Source: Manduca sexta (taxonomy: Eukaryota > Arthropoda > Insecta > Lepidoptera > Sphingidae). Taken from it: a stretch of DNA of 64,000 nucleotides. A program made the translations under genes and the position numbers. The stretch's first letter is position 1; each line of letters opens with the position of its first letter. Below the pieces are notes generated by a model. It ran no database searches, was not told the DNA's origin, and worked only from the letters and a program-made list of their open reading frames with translations. Below are positions 1 through 12,625 of the stretch, piece by piece. The stretch covers positions 4,836,001 to 4,900,000 of the forward strand of contig NC_051117.1 of assembly GCF_014839805.1 (NCBI RefSeq), read 5' to 3'.

Positions 1-1551
1 ATATTTCATAACAACACATGGCGCCAAGTGTTGCATCTTTTTGCACTGATAACGAAGATCAAGGTTGTAATAACTTGTTGCTGAGAGCTATTTTACGTGT
101 ACTATTTAATTGAGTTGATTAATATTTACATAATGATAATAATTACACTACGCAAAGAATAATTCTTAGAGTGCTAGTAGTTGCATTAGTTTGTATAAAA
201 TTAAAGTTACTATTTTCTGATGGTTATTTTACTCGTAACTTTCACTTTTTTATTTTATATCTACGGTTCGAGTATACATACTTATTGCAAGGTAACATTT
301 TAAAGATAGTAAGTAGTGTTTTCATTTATTAATGCAATGTCAAAATGATCCTAAATAAAAATACTTTCCTATTTTAAAAGTACGTTCCATGTACTTATTT
401 CCAAATCAAAATAAAATTATCGCTTATATAAAAATAAAAACCTCAACATTATGTGTCGTATCGTTCATTCTTCAGAACCAATGATACGGATATTATACAA
501 GTGTTGATAACGCTTATCACTAATGTTTTGCAGATAGATCATCTGTCGAACGTGTTATGCATTGCTGGGTATTCGTGATTCATTCGGTAGTCGGAAATGC
601 AGGTATTAATGAGTTCCTGTGAAGTTTATCTGAGATCCGGTTCCTGTTATGATAACAGAAGTTTGATGAATTGTGACGGGGGTTTATGTGGCGTCATTTA
701 TGTTGCGTTTAGACCAGGTTTTTGGTTAAATAGAATGGATATAGTCCTCTTTATGTTACTGTTGTTATCTATATTAAATCAGCAGTCTGATTGTATCTGC
801 AAACTGATATCAAAACTACATTGCCTTCACATTGGCGTAGTTAAAAATTTTCGTATTTTCTGCTGTTCAAAGCAATTGATCGCCTAATTTAATAAAAGGC
901 TTGCACTTCACGAGATCCCTTTATCATAAGCCTTTTTTTTCTAGGGTGGGTAATGGGTATCCCCTAATTAATACTCTTCAGTAACGCCAATACACATAAC
1001 AATCAAAAATCTTGCTAAATCTAGTAATAAGGATGTATGTTAATTATTATTTTTCTTTTCCAGGTATGTACATTTCTTTCAAGACTAACTAACAGCGAGA
1101 TGAAAGCTGTTCGATGTAGCGATCACTCTTGGAGTGGCCATTGTCTAAAATAACGGATAAAAATGGGTATGTTGTGTATCTTAACTTCTACTATGATTGT
1201 AGAGCTATATTGTAGATTTTTTTTTGGTTTTGACATTTTAAGTTCACGTAACAGTTTTAGTCTTATGATGTCAGTATCTCCAATAAATAAAATTCCTTCC
1301 CAATGCATTTTTTTTTTTAATTTAACAGTTGACTAAATATTGTCGGATTTGCCTGTTTAAAATGTTTGAGTTTTATGTACCGTTGAGGTCACTATTCGCA
1401 CACATTTGAACCCTTTTATTATTGTGACCGCAATTCGGAAAACAAACATATTTATTTCGTGGAACACGACTTTTCTTTTACCGGAATTGGAATGGTAATA
1501 GGGCAACGGGAAATCCAATGTTGATTGTTTCATAGTGTATTACTCTAGTCA
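1..1551. other. AT-rich non-coding DNA
   Basis: No gene is recognised. The longest frame (plus strand, 597-887, 96 codons) is rich in Cys, Leu and Ile and has no motif I know. Short poly-T and poly-A runs occur around 1208-1217 and 1308-1318. I see no repeat end or promoter that can be supported. Confidence 0.7.
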
Positions 1552-1559
1552 AATTTAGT

Positions 1560-1997
1560 TAGGGTTGCCAATCAAGCTGTTAAAAATACTTATTTCCCTT
1601 TTTTGATATTGTTTATTTTTTTATTAAAAAAAAATGTACAAAATATTGTTTTAGTCGTCGCCAGTAGTCGCAGATAATTATAATCATTATACACATATCG
1701 TCGAAAATTCAGTTGTCCTCCTTGGGTTTCGAATGTGTTGACCTTCGTCTCGATATTGTTCCATTCCCAAGTGGGCTATCGATGCTATTTACTATTAATT
1801 TAATAAAAAATTAGCTCCTTCTTTTTTTTATTTCGATTTAAATTGTGGACAGGCTAATGAAAATTTTGTAAATAATTAAACTACTTAAAAAAATGAAGAC
1901 GTTCCCAATTCAAGGTTTTTTTTAAGTTACAAAAAATATTTTATATACCTTGTTTTCTAAAATACTGTTTATTTCTGGTACAAATTTTGGCAACCTT
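1560..1997. mobile_element. hAT-like non-autonomous element (candidate)
   Basis: The left end reads TAGGGTTGCCAA (1560-1571) and the right end reads TTGGCAACCTT, an imperfect inverted repeat of it. The flanks carry AATTTAGT (1552-1559) and AGTTTAGT (1998-2005), which agree at 7 of 8 bases. hAT transposons make 8-bp target-site duplications, and the TAGNGTTGCCA terminus is the same type as the better-preserved element at 34497-34888. The interior is AT-rich and contains no transposase frame, so this would be a non-autonomous copy of about 438 bp. The exact right boundary is uncertain by one base. Confidence 0.5.
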
Positions 1998-2005
1998 AGT
2001 TTAGT

Positions 2006-3924
2006 GTGTAACTAATAGGTGTAGAACGGGGTAAGTTTTAGGGGTCGATGTGTAGATTAGGCAACAAAAAATTGCGTTTAGATTTAAAACGATAGCAAGG
2101 TGACTTGTGCTGGGTAGTTATTGATTCTATTTTCAAACAGGCTTGTTCCTATCAAACTACCGCAATAGTAGTCGCATCATGCAGTTGTATTAAGGGTACG
2201 AAATATTGAAGACGAATGCAAGACAGTGTGCATCATATGATCACACACTCACAGTGTCGTAACTAATTAATAATTTACAACTCGTACACCGCCTTCTGCT
2301 GTTACAACTCCAGGAAACGGAATAACACTAGAAACACTGTCATACAAACACGACTCGCTGTCATATTTTAAATGGAATCATTTTGTTTGCACTGAAATTG
2401 TGTGAATAATTCTACGTCTTGCAAGCTTCTAAGGTAATTAAACGTGCTCTGAAACTCTTTGTTTGCGTATGATTAATGAAGTGTTTTTAAAGAATTTATG
2501 ACCGATTTTGTTGCGCGGAATGTTGTAGCGGTTTGGTGCTTCCGAGTTTCAGCATAGTTATGTTTAATGTTTTGGATGTTTTGTACTATTTTGGACTTAG
2601 AGTATCTTGGAACGTCCATCCATGAAATGGTAGCGTAGGCAGGGACGGCAAATTCTTGGCACAAAAAGTCTTTCAGAATCCAAGACTGATAGATGGATAA
2701 GCGGATATAAAGTAATTATTGTTAAATCTGTTCGAAGGGTTTCGTAAAGACAATAACGAGATCTTGATAACAGGTTAAAAAACAATTGCTGAATAAATCA
2801 GAAATAAATTGTTTCAAAATATACGCAACAACAGCTAAAACCATCAGCATTAATTAATACTTTCACATATTCGTTTCATTAATACCGATATTGCGCACGT
2901 TTCAGTGATTAATCGTATCAATAAAACAACGTTATGTGGGTTAGGATACGAAACCAAATAGGAAATAAGCACAGCTATGTTTGCATTCGATATCTATACA
3001 GACGATAACCGACCGCGATAAAATTTCATTATGTATCGTGACACGATTCCTTCAAAGTTATTGGTAATCGATTTGATGCTTCGTCCGATAATCGATTACG
3101 CGTTGAGGTGTTTAAAGTTACGTCAGTTGTACTCATGTTTTGTCTAATAAATGTGAAATATGAGCTATTAACAATTTGATTAGCTTGAAAAATACTTTTT
3201 ATGTTCGTTCTCGAAAGCGAAATCTGTTACATAATTTTTAAGTCGCAAGTGACTAAAATTCTCTTTTAAGCACTTACTCATTGTGCTTGTAAAAGGCATT
3301 CACTGTCCATTGAAAAAATCGCGAGATAGTTTTTATTTCCTTTCAAAGGAGCGCTTCTGAACATTTTAAATGTGCTTTAACGTTTACGGTTTGTGGTCAT
3401 AATCTCTTGACCTTTAATTATATTCAGTTTTATCTCATAATGCATCTAACTTGTTCATCGGACAATACGAATTAATGGTAACAGCGGTTGCGTTGTTTCG
3501 TGAAACTGCGCTTTATATAGAGACAAAGACAATGGCCTCGGTATCTTTAGATCTTCAGAAGGCTGCAATTATCGTTTTTAGGAAAGTTTTTAAATGATAC
3601 TTTATGGTTGTTTTATTGTATATTTGGAGAGACTTCACTCCGATAGCAATAAATAAGATTTAACTCGGCTTAATATTTTATTTCCTTTTGTTTGCAGTTT
3701 TATTTTAATAATGTATTAAATTGTGATTAATTCCTAAAATAGATATAGCCCTAAGAGCATTTAATAAACACTATGAATCTTGTTTCTACAGTGTCTCACA
3801 TCCATTATTCATTGTCCTTTAAAATATTTACTTAAACAGTATTGTTTACGAAACAACGATTAATTATTTACGATCCAAGGCCTATGGCAAGTTTAAAGCG
3901 GCATAAAACGAAGTACGCAATTAA
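2006..3924. other. AT-rich non-coding DNA
   Basis: No gene is recognised. Two overlapping minus-strand frames of about 62 codons (2473-2785) have no recognisable domain and look like chance openings. Nothing else stands out. Confidence 0.7.
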
Positions 3925-4275
3925 AGAGCCGAATCAAAACAACGGTCTCTGCACATCCGACGTTCGGTCCGTACACTGAATCATTAGCGCGCCCACATTC
4001 GCAATAATTCACTGTCCCCATTTCGTGTACATTGACACAATCAATTCGTCATTATAATAGCTTAGCGTGCGAATAAAAAATGACACCGCGGACACCCACA
4101 TGTAGACGAATTTGGCGCGCTGGAAAACAATGGTCACCGTAACGGGACGGCCATTGTGGGCCTGCGGGATGAATGCGTGTCAGAGTTTGTGAGCCGCGGC
4201 TTTGTCTGACGGCCTTTGTCAGAGTACGTCAGAACGGGCGCGTAAACTGCCCGCGACAATTAAAACGTTACAGAA
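3925..4275. other. GC-rich island, possible conserved regulatory element
   Basis: The core 4081-4260 has 104 G or C in 180 bases (58 percent by hand count), against mostly AT-rich surroundings. It contains several CG-rich words (GCGCGC, GCCGCGGC, CCCGCG). All three plus-strand frames I checked across the core are interrupted by stops, so a single exon covering it is unlikely. A regulatory element is the simplest reading, but the sequence alone does not prove function. Confidence 0.4.
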
Positions 4276-6185
4276 AATGTGTCAACTGAATGGGTGGAGT
4301 CGGTCTATGATCTTCGTCAAATATGATTGGCGTTTTGAGATTTAGTTCAGTGTGTTTAATTGTCTATATTTACGATAATAAATTCGAAAACGTTAATCGT
4401 TTCAGTAATTGAGGTTATTGACAGATTGTATCATAATCTTTTCAACAAAAATCTTACGAATTTAAAAAAGCATAATGTCACTTTACAGCTGCAATAATGT
4501 GCCGATAAACGTCCTGGCACTAAGCCTAACTTCAAAAACATTCGACTGCAAATATAATATGTTCTTTGTATACTTGTGGTAATACGCGATACGGTTATAA
4601 AGTCGGATTGGAGTCGAAATTTATCTTATCTGCAACGTTAATACGCGAAAGGCGTTAAAAATCATCGCCAAACAACTTTCGTACAGGAAACCGATGCGGA
4701 TTTATTTAATTACATCGTATTACGAGGTTACAATGGTGCGGATCCAGGAACTTGGAATATAAAGGCAGTTTTTGTTCAACTGTCTTTGGACTGTAATTGG
4801 TTGGGTAGCATTTATTTTTATTCTTCGCGTTTATTTGTGCTGGCCAGTGCGAGGTTCCCATAAGATGAACCAATGTCGTGGTATTCGGGTGCATTAAAGT
4901 AAGACATTGTGTGCATGGACCTGCAAAACTAATATTATAAAATTGAAGTTTGTGAAAATGTTTAAACATCTGTATAATATTGTATTGCAGACCGTTTGAA
5001 ATTCAGAATGAGTATGTTTTATAAATAACAGACTTTCATCCAGGTGAAGTCTCAAGTATAAGGTAGTACTACATAAATGAAATCTAATATATTCAAAAAC
5101 AATTTATTTTTCGTTTTGAATCAATTAAAAAATCTTGATACTAATGTGGTCTCACTCACACAGCGTCTGTTATAAATATTATTAATTGAAGTACAATAGT
5201 ATACTGAAATAATTTGTCTCTGTAATGACACCGACAAAATAAGACCCGAGTTTTGATTGATAAGTTTGAATGCATATAATATTCACGCTAATCAAATTCT
5301 CGACAGTTTAGTGTCACTAGGACAAGTCCTGTATAGTAATGATGTATTGAGCTCTTAATGTCAACCGTATATTAATTTTGGGGTCGATACCTACCTACTG
5401 GTATCAGGGTTAAATAGGTCTGTGATATTCCTATATGGTTTGATCCTTTAAATGCAGTTTAACTAAAAAAGGTTCAACTAAATCAAATTACTAAAGTTTT
5501 AAGTGGCTTTAAAGCTAATCAAAGTTTGTGTATTGATTTTTGAACTTTTCCTTTGAACAGAATTTTATTGCGAAGAGTTTGATTGAGATAAATTTTAAAC
5601 TTTTAAATTAACTGGAAATCTACTTTCAGACGAAAGATAAATAGCGACATCTCGGATCTCTGTCTAGTTGTAATACTTAACACTTTAACTGAAGACTTCT
5701 TTAACTTTTAGTGCCGAACAAAAAGCAAAAAACATTTGCGAATATTTTTCATTCCTTAATACGTATCTGGAAGTATCGAAATAAAAACGTTCATAAACAG
5801 GTTACCGGCCAAGCCGACGTTAAGGATGAACGGAATAATATTACCGGCTCCCCACCGCAAGAAATCTTACAAATGCAGTCTGTCAAACGAATAAAAAGCA
5901 TGAAACAATTTGTGCCGCGCTGTCGAAAAGTTCGCTTCTTGTGCAAAGAAACAATAGAAATGCGGGCTATTTTTTTTCTCGTGCACGTAAATTTTATTTT
6001 AGTTATTGTGAAACGTGTAGCAATTGATGTATGGTGCATACGAAATGAACAATTTAACGATGTTTTTTATGTTTATTTCTAATTTTGTTGAAATATGAGC
6101 AGACGTGATCGGAATTGATTGGAATATTTCACCAGCTGCTTTAACATGAAGGACAATTGGCTCTGTATTGTAGGAACATAAATAA
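4276..6185. other. AT-rich non-coding DNA
   Basis: The longest open frame of the whole window lies here (plus, 5711-6082, 123 codons), but its first codon is GTG, not ATG. It is preceded by a pyrimidine-rich tract ending in AG that resembles a splice acceptor. The product is basic (many Lys, Arg, Asn) with no domain I recognise. I do not call it a gene. Confidence 0.6.
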
Positions 6186-6424
6186 ACACACACACGCCTT
6201 TTATTCCCGGAAGGGTAGGCAGAGGCGCAGCTGTTGTACCCGCTTTCTGCCGTGTGTATTTCGTCCCTTGGGTGGCAATAGGGGACAAGCCTATCGGCCA
6301 CAAATTCCAGACTCCAGGTTGATACTGAGTAGAAAAACCTAGTATCACTTAGCCCGATCCGGGGATTGAACCCGTGCCCTTAACACTGTAGTGGCACGGT
6401 AACAATCACCTAACCGAGGCAGTC
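6186..6424 (-). mobile_element. tRNA-derived SINE, near full length, GT-tailed family
   Basis: Read on the minus strand, the element opens with a tRNA-like head. An A-box-like TCGGTTAGGTGA lies at 6406-6417 and a B box GGTTCAATCCC at 6362-6372, spaced as in a tRNA gene. The body follows, and then a 3' tail of GTGTGTGTG at 6186-6195. The same body words (GGACGAAATACACA, CTCTGCCTACCC) occur in the copies at 43359 and 48808. The family is common in Lepidoptera by memory. RNA polymerase III would transcribe it from the internal boxes, and movement needs a partner LINE. Open frames crossing it (for example 6079-6348) are not genes. Confidence 0.85.
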
Positions 6425-9400
6425 ATCATCAATAAACATCGCGTTATATTTCTAAATTGATAACATGCGGAGATAAACAGCTCTCACTGTACCAAAGCAT
6501 AAAACCTTGATCGTAAACCTTACGACAATGCCTAGGATGACCTCTAAATGCACAGAGGACTTGGTAAAGGTCGTGGAAACCGTTGGATGCCAGCGGCGAA
6601 GGACTGCCGATTATGGACATACTTATCTGGACGATTCACCATAAAAAAAGAATGAGAGCTGAAACGATAAATAAAAGTGTATGTTTCCTGTTAATAAACA
6701 AGATATTGGTATGTAACCGCTCAAAGTGCGTCGTTTATGTTAAAAAAAGCTGCGAATTACATCCGTTTTGAGACAAATTACTTTTCCCAAGTAAATGACG
6801 AAGATTTACGTATCCCATACACCTCAAAATCATTGATTATTTAGCAAATATTCCTCAGATTCATAATATTAACAACTAGCATCCAGCTAACCATATTTAA
6901 TGAAATCAAACATCAAATTGTATAAAGCAACGGTAATTTTTAATAATGTCTGATACAATTGTAAGCGATAAACAACTACATCCTTGGTTGTTAATTATAC
7001 ATTGCTGCGTCGGCCGTTAAGACAAAATGTTCTGGGAAAAACGAAAGCTAACGGTACGCGTGCTCGGGACGAATGCAAAATGTAACGTGCAACGTTAACA
7101 TTTTTATCACGATGTTTCGGATTGTGGGGACAGGTTGAACGGGCTCGTGTGGGGATTTTGGATAAAACTGGGTTTTTACCGAGGTTTGGTAATGTGCATG
7201 TTTGAATGTTTATGTCTACTTAAATTGCAACTGGTTGTGGTTTCAGTGTGTTGAGAAAGATAGGCCCAGTCGAATAAGGGATACCATAGTCGCAAATCAA
7301 TTTGAGCGAATACCATTTTGATTATGTGTACGATTCTCGCTATACAATAAGGTATAAAACCCAAAAATATTTCGTTATTGAAAAGTTTAGACAGTAATCA
7401 TAATATTAGTCTATTATTTTTCCTATTGTATAAATCAACTTCACGTCACAACCTTCATGCATGAAGAACATAAAATACAACATACATTTGTAATTAACCA
7501 TTTTCTACATTAATTTAGTATTTTATAACAATTAATCATGCTAATAATATGAATGGTTGAAGAATTATGATCATGCTAACAATCATAACCGTTATGTATT
7601 GAGACGATTACTGCGCGCACGCATCCGGTTGTGCAAGTTCAAGACAAGGAGCTTGTATACATATAAAATAATAACACTTTATTATTTGTTATGATAAATA
7701 TTGACATATAAATATATATCAATGAATCTCCTGTCACCTGCGGGAATCAGTCAGGATAAGCCAGGTTTGTAAGCGGGAGTAGGTGTGGGTGATGAGAATG
7801 AATTAAAATTTTAATTATTAAAATGTCCCGCTTTAATTATAAGAGTTCAATTATATAAAAAATGTTATATACTGCCTACTTAATCGTAGATATAACGTAA
7901 AATTTTCTGGTTTTTGTATTGGTACTATAGCTTAATAACAGACGATCGACCATCTCAATTCTCAACACGAAACTTTTCAATTTACATTTAGGAAATGAAT
8001 TGATATAGAACGATTGTTGAACACATCTGGATCATTATTGATGGACGTATTTATACTGATTGGTAGCGAAATAGATTCGACGGTCGGTGCGTAATAAATA
8101 ATGTCAATATCCGAGGCGGGGTCAACGCGCCACGTTTAAAATGGCGCTAACATGTTAAAACGTTTTTTAGGTTAAACACACAAGTTTAATGTAACTGACC
8201 GGCTGGATGAGCGGTTTCCTTAGCCTTTCAGATGATTTGCACTACAGATATGGCGACTTGTTATAGTGTTTATTGGGTCCGTTATATGCGGTGCTTCTTA
8301 CTCTTGTTATTTTGATAAAGACCAGTTATGATGGAATTGTAAAGAAATTAAAGTATGTTATTTATACCAGTATTTTGGCATGGTAAGAATAATTATTTTA
8401 TTATGTACCTTTGTAAAATTAAGTAATTATTACAGTGCCTATTGCTTTCTAGTGATACATTAATACCTGGCCTACAAGAAACGCTACTCGTCGCTCATTG
8501 CTTATTTTTGGGATGCATTCATTTTATTTATTGTTCTGTCGAACTTAACCGTTCTAAAATATGAATCAAGAAACCATTGTCATTATACAAACTGGCTAAT
8601 ATGTAAATAAGCAAACAATGGGTACATAATTGCATAAACTAAACATAGTTATCATTAAAGTTTATTTTGTACGCAACATACAACTGTCATGTTGTAAGCC
8701 AATAGGCTTCATGACTATACATTTTGTACGGTCAAAACATTTATAATTTTCCGCACAATGGCCTCATACCTAAAACGCGAAGAAATTACGTACGCTCCCG
8801 AACTTTACCAATTTTCCCTTGAAGGTCTTCTGTGAAAAAGTTTTAGGCACGTATTTTTATTTAACAGGTTCCTCGCTTGCCCTAAGTGGTATGTAAAATA
8901 TTCAAAAGGACATGTCTTATTCAAAGATTCTCGTCTTTGGGAACTATAAAAATGTGTTCGAAAATTCGTCACGTAATTTTACATATAGATAACGTTTGTT
9001 TTAGGCTGTTACGTAAAGGACTAGACTATTCCTACGAGACGTATTGATTTTATTGATGTTTTAATGCATATAGAGCATTTGTATATCAATTGGGGTATAG
9101 GCATGAATATAAAAGGCTTATTAGAGGCATCGTATATAGAATGTGAGATGTAATAGATTAAAATGTATCCTTTTTTTTGCTACATATCTAAATCCAAAAT
9201 ATTGTGTTATATGTGTTCCTTTTTAATCTATTCTCATACTTTCATCGTTGAGTTATTGCCAATCATTTTATAAAACTTGATTAATTTTACATCCATTCCG
9301 CTGATTGAGAATTTCATTCAACTAACATGAAGTTTTAATAACTATAAATAAATCGCAATATACCCGTTTATCAGCTATAAACATGCCAACAATCTTGTTT

Positions 9401-10225
9401 ACAATCATTTCTAAGCTACATATTAAACGTCTGCCCTTACTTGGTATAGCGGCAGCAATTAGTTTTACTACAGGCTGTCGGTCAGCTTTTATTGACAAGC
9501 AAAAAATACGTTAACACTGATGAATATGTATAAAATGTATAAAATTTGTTCATATAGTCGAACTACTGCGGTCGATGTTATATACTGAGCAGTGAGCATA
9601 GTTGGAAGTCCATTGGAGCCATAGACGTTGTGAGGTAGAATGAAGGTTTAAATTACTGCCCGTTCGGATGCAATAGACAAATTAGATGAGGGCGTTATTT
9701 TATACCTGATAATTTACAGTCAACCTAATCGTAATCCATGACATATTATTATCGTCTAGTCTATTCATAATTATCACTGTATGTAATCGAGTGATTATCA
9801 AGTATAAAAGCAAAACAAAGGAAACATTTTAGCGCACGACAAACGCTAATTATCAATTATGCAGTTCCGAAATAAGCGTTAAAGCAATTCAAACCGAATC
9901 GGGATCATTTTAGCGGCCTCCAGTGCGTTTTCAGGGTCGTTCGTTAACACAAAAGCGCTAAATTTGTCGTACAGAGGTCAAGAAACGTATACGTACGGTT
10001 AACGAACTACGTACGCGAACGATTTTCTGTCGATCGGTTATTTGTTGATTGTAAATAAATTTATAATTAAATATTGTGTCATTTTAATGTTGAGATAGGT
10101 GGCAATAAACGAATGTTTTCCGTTATTTTTATAACGTTACCAGTTAATAACGGTATTGCGTTTAGTATAACAGATGATTTATATCTCTCACAGCTTAATT
10201 TAAGGATACTAGAAAATATCAGTTA
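6425..10225. other. Long AT-rich non-coding stretch
   Basis: No gene or recognisable repeat. Frames at 6583-6771 and 7176-7364 are about 62 codons long and featureless. Around 9900-10030 the base composition is more mixed and there are several short palindromes built on ACGT and GTAC, but no motif I can name. Confidence 0.65.
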
Positions 10226-10416
10226 CTAGCGACCTGCCCCGGCTTCGCACGGGTGCAATGCTGACTATTTAATGGATGTTATTATTATACATATAAACCT
10301 TCCTCTTGAATCAATTTATCTATTAAAAAAAAGGCATCAAAATCCGTTGCGTAGTTTTAAAGATTTAAGCACACATAGGGACAGAGAAAGCGACTTTATT
10401 TTATACTATTTAGTGA
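10226..10416 (-). mobile_element. Non-autonomous Helitron, intact ends
   Basis: On the minus strand the element begins TCACTAAATAG and ends GGGGCAGGTCGCTAG. The base before it is A and the base after it is T, exactly the A|TC...CTAG|T insertion pattern of Helitrons. Length is 191 bp. The 3' block with GTGCGAAGCCGGGGC is one I recognise as very common in Lepidoptera. There is no Rep/helicase coding sequence, so it depends on an autonomous partner. It has no terminal inverted repeats and makes no target duplication, as expected for this class. Confidence 0.8.
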
Positions 10417-10904
10417 TGCTGCATATGTCAGCCTTTAGTTTCTGAAATAAATTTGTGTTTTTTATTAACTGAGCTTTTTTTGCCATACATAGACAAAACA
10501 GTTCAGTTTAAGCCTTGTTGGTAGTGTGCCCGGGCCCTAACCAAGCCCAATTATCGTGGTCGCACTGAGTCATTAGGTGCGTGTCATCGTCCGCGAAAGC
10601 GAAAACTGACTGTTAACCATTAATTACCATAAATACATGTATTGTTTTACCATGTTTTTGACCGGTGTTGTGAAAAGGATGGAGATATAGTTTGTGTGGA
10701 TGAAACAGATTTTTGAGAATCTAAAGCAATTGCAATTGTATATGTTGAGTTTTAAAAGAATTATCGGTAACTGGTCTCGCGATATAAACGATCTTTATCA
10801 TCTATGAACTGTACATAAAAGGTTGATAGTATATGCGTCGACATTTACAAAAGGGATGGGGAAAAGGGTAGTTTTGTTTACTTAGATATCGTTACTAGTT
10901 ATGT
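10417..10904. other. Non-coding spacer between two Helitron copies
   Basis: No gene seen. A GC-richer patch near 10520-10610 (GTGCCCGGGCCC and neighbours) is not assignable to any family I know. Confidence 0.6.
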
Positions 10905-11098
10905 AACAAAGTACCTCGCACGTCTATGTTTCTCTGAACATGATTAAAACTCTAACTACTATTACGTCGTTCAAATTTTTCATGAAAGTAGTTGGGACCC
11001 TTGGAAGGAGATAGGCTACTTTTATCCCGGGAAAATATATAGCAGTACTTTATCCCCGAAAATCTCTTCACGCGAGCGAAATCGCGCATAAAAGTTAG
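10905..11098 (+). mobile_element. Lep1-type Helitron remnant
   Basis: The segment carries the block GGAGATAGGCTACTTTTATC, then TCACGCGAGCGAAATCGCGC and a degenerate terminus TTAG followed by T at 11099. The order matches other Lep1-type Helitrons: a TCTGAAC block, an aacTACT block, the GGCTACTTTTATCC block and the GCGAAG..GCG block. The 5' TC end cannot be placed with certainty, so the start is approximate. Confidence 0.65.
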
Positions 11099-11885
11099 TG
11101 TATACATAAACTCAAATAACAATAATATGTTGGTTGATGAAATAAATAAAAGTAAATAGTATCTGTCTGCAAAGAACGATAGTTTGACGTTCCATATTAC
11201 TTAGATCTACCAAAGTTCATTGAATGAACTCTGACAAATATTTGTGTGACCCGCAATCATGTATACGAAAGGGCCTCGTTTCCTTTAGTCGAAGAAAGTG
11301 TTATTTTCTTTGATGTATTTATTATTTCCATTGATGTGAAACTTTGTTTCGTTTCGTATGAAAACAATCGATAGTTGTTTGAGAAGCACCTGCGTGCAGA
11401 TTTTCTGCGAGTAGAAATTTGCTTTCGACATATTTATTATATTAAACATGTAAAAATATATTTACTGTTTACAACATTTAATTGATTGTAAAACTACAGT
11501 TACTCGACGTTTACCAAAATATAAAATTACATGTTTGATTTATTCTATACTCGACTAAATGGTCCTAAGTCAATAACCCCAAGGAAAATTAAGACAAGGC
11601 GCTTTGTTTACATGATATTTTATATATCAATGAATCATTACAATATGTTGTGTTTATTTTTATAACTGTACCACGCGGGAGACCGCCGGGCATTCGTCTC
11701 GAATGCATCTTAACAACAGTAAAATTATTTACGACCGTTTTTATTTTAAACACAATTTATTTTATCGATTGGACTGATGTGCCGTCTTGTTTTTTACTGA
11801 AGGTGATAAAATTTAAATTAGATACGTGATTTAAGATGTCTGTTTCTGGTGGAGTGGCTTTTATGAATTTATAATTGTGCAGAGA
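11099..11885. other. AT-rich non-coding DNA
   Basis: No gene is recognised. A short GC-richer stretch around 11672-11705 (CCACGCGGGAGACCGCC) stands out slightly. A minus-strand frame (11757-12002) runs into the neighbouring repeat and is not a gene. Confidence 0.6.
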
Positions 11886-12003
11886 TATTTTTTTATAGTA
11901 GAAGGTCAGTCTGAGAACTAGGAGGCCTATGTTCACTGACCCATGTTGTCGAAGCCAGAAAAAGGGCTTCAAGATCACCTGATGGCAAATGAACGTCCTC
12001 ACC
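11886..12003 (-). repeat. A-tailed retroelement 3' end (candidate)
   Basis: On the minus strand the segment runs through GCCATCAGGTGATC and ends TTCTACTATAAAAAAA at about 11886. CATCAGGTGA followed by a pyrimidine-rich part and an A tail is a typical lepidopteran non-LTR/SINE 3' end. The middle is diverged and no second copy with the same interior occurs here, so the family is not named. Confidence 0.4.
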
Positions 12004-12475
12004 TACAATAGTAAATATATACACATAGTCGACTTTTATAGAAGATATTATGTATTTTATGTTTAAGACTTTGAAAAAGTCAAAGTTATTAAAAGTTCAT
12101 TAATATTGCTGTAACAAATTTTGATAGTTTGAATAGTTACGATACGACGCAAAATTTCTTCGCCGTCTTTCATATTCCACGTTGGTAAATGGTTCTACAT
12201 TGTCTCAACAGAATCATTTCAGTATTCCAATAAACATACATTTTCACGACTACCAAGCTCTTTAAATAAAGATTAAAAAAAAAATAAAAAAAAAATAAAT
12301 AATATGTCTTTAGAACAAAAGTGCCTACACAATTATATTACGATATAAAAATAAAGCTACCACGCTACGTTATCATCATTTCCTGTCTCAAAAGCGTCGC
12401 CCTTATCTAAATTACTTAAACCCATTCCAGGAAGCGTCCAGACACTTGACCTATCCGATGGTTATCTGAACGGGA
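12004..12475. other. AT-rich non-coding DNA with an A-rich low-complexity tract
   Basis: Contains the tract at 12270-12302 described separately. The rest has no recognisable feature. Confidence 0.6.
12270..12302. repeat. A-rich simple repeat
   Basis: Runs of 9 to 10 A separated by single T, then AATAAATAA. It could be an old poly-A tail or simple low-complexity sequence; no retroelement body is visible beside it. Confidence 0.7.
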
Positions 12476-12625
12476 CTGTTGCAAAACAAACGCGATCGTG
12501 CGCCGGCGCAAGGTTGGTGCAACTTCCTCCGAAGACGATTAGCGATTACCGTATTACCGTGCCGTGGGTGCTGCTCACTGTTGAGCAATCCGTCGCCAGT
12601 TGCTCCTGTTACGTGTTCAGGAAAT
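12476..12625. other. GC-rich island
   Basis: 12481-12600 has 66 G or C in 120 bases (55 percent by hand count). It contains CGCGATCG and GCGCCGGCGC-like words. A plus-strand frame with ATG (12479-12718, 79 codons) covers it, but the product is rich in Cys and Arg, shows no domain, and runs on into AT-rich sequence. Regulatory element or undetected exon are both possible. Confidence 0.35.

Noticed and set aside
597..887. 96-codon plus-strand frame as a gene
   Set aside because: Composition is biased to Cys, Leu and Ile, no domain, AT-rich context, no promoter or partner exon.
5711..6082. 123-codon frame, the longest in the window
   Set aside because: Starts with GTG, which is not a credible animal nuclear start; no recognised domain. 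Only the acceptor-like tract before it is of note.
6079..6348. 89- and 100-codon minus frames
   Set aside because: They lie across the SINE at 6186-6424 and are translations of repeat sequence.
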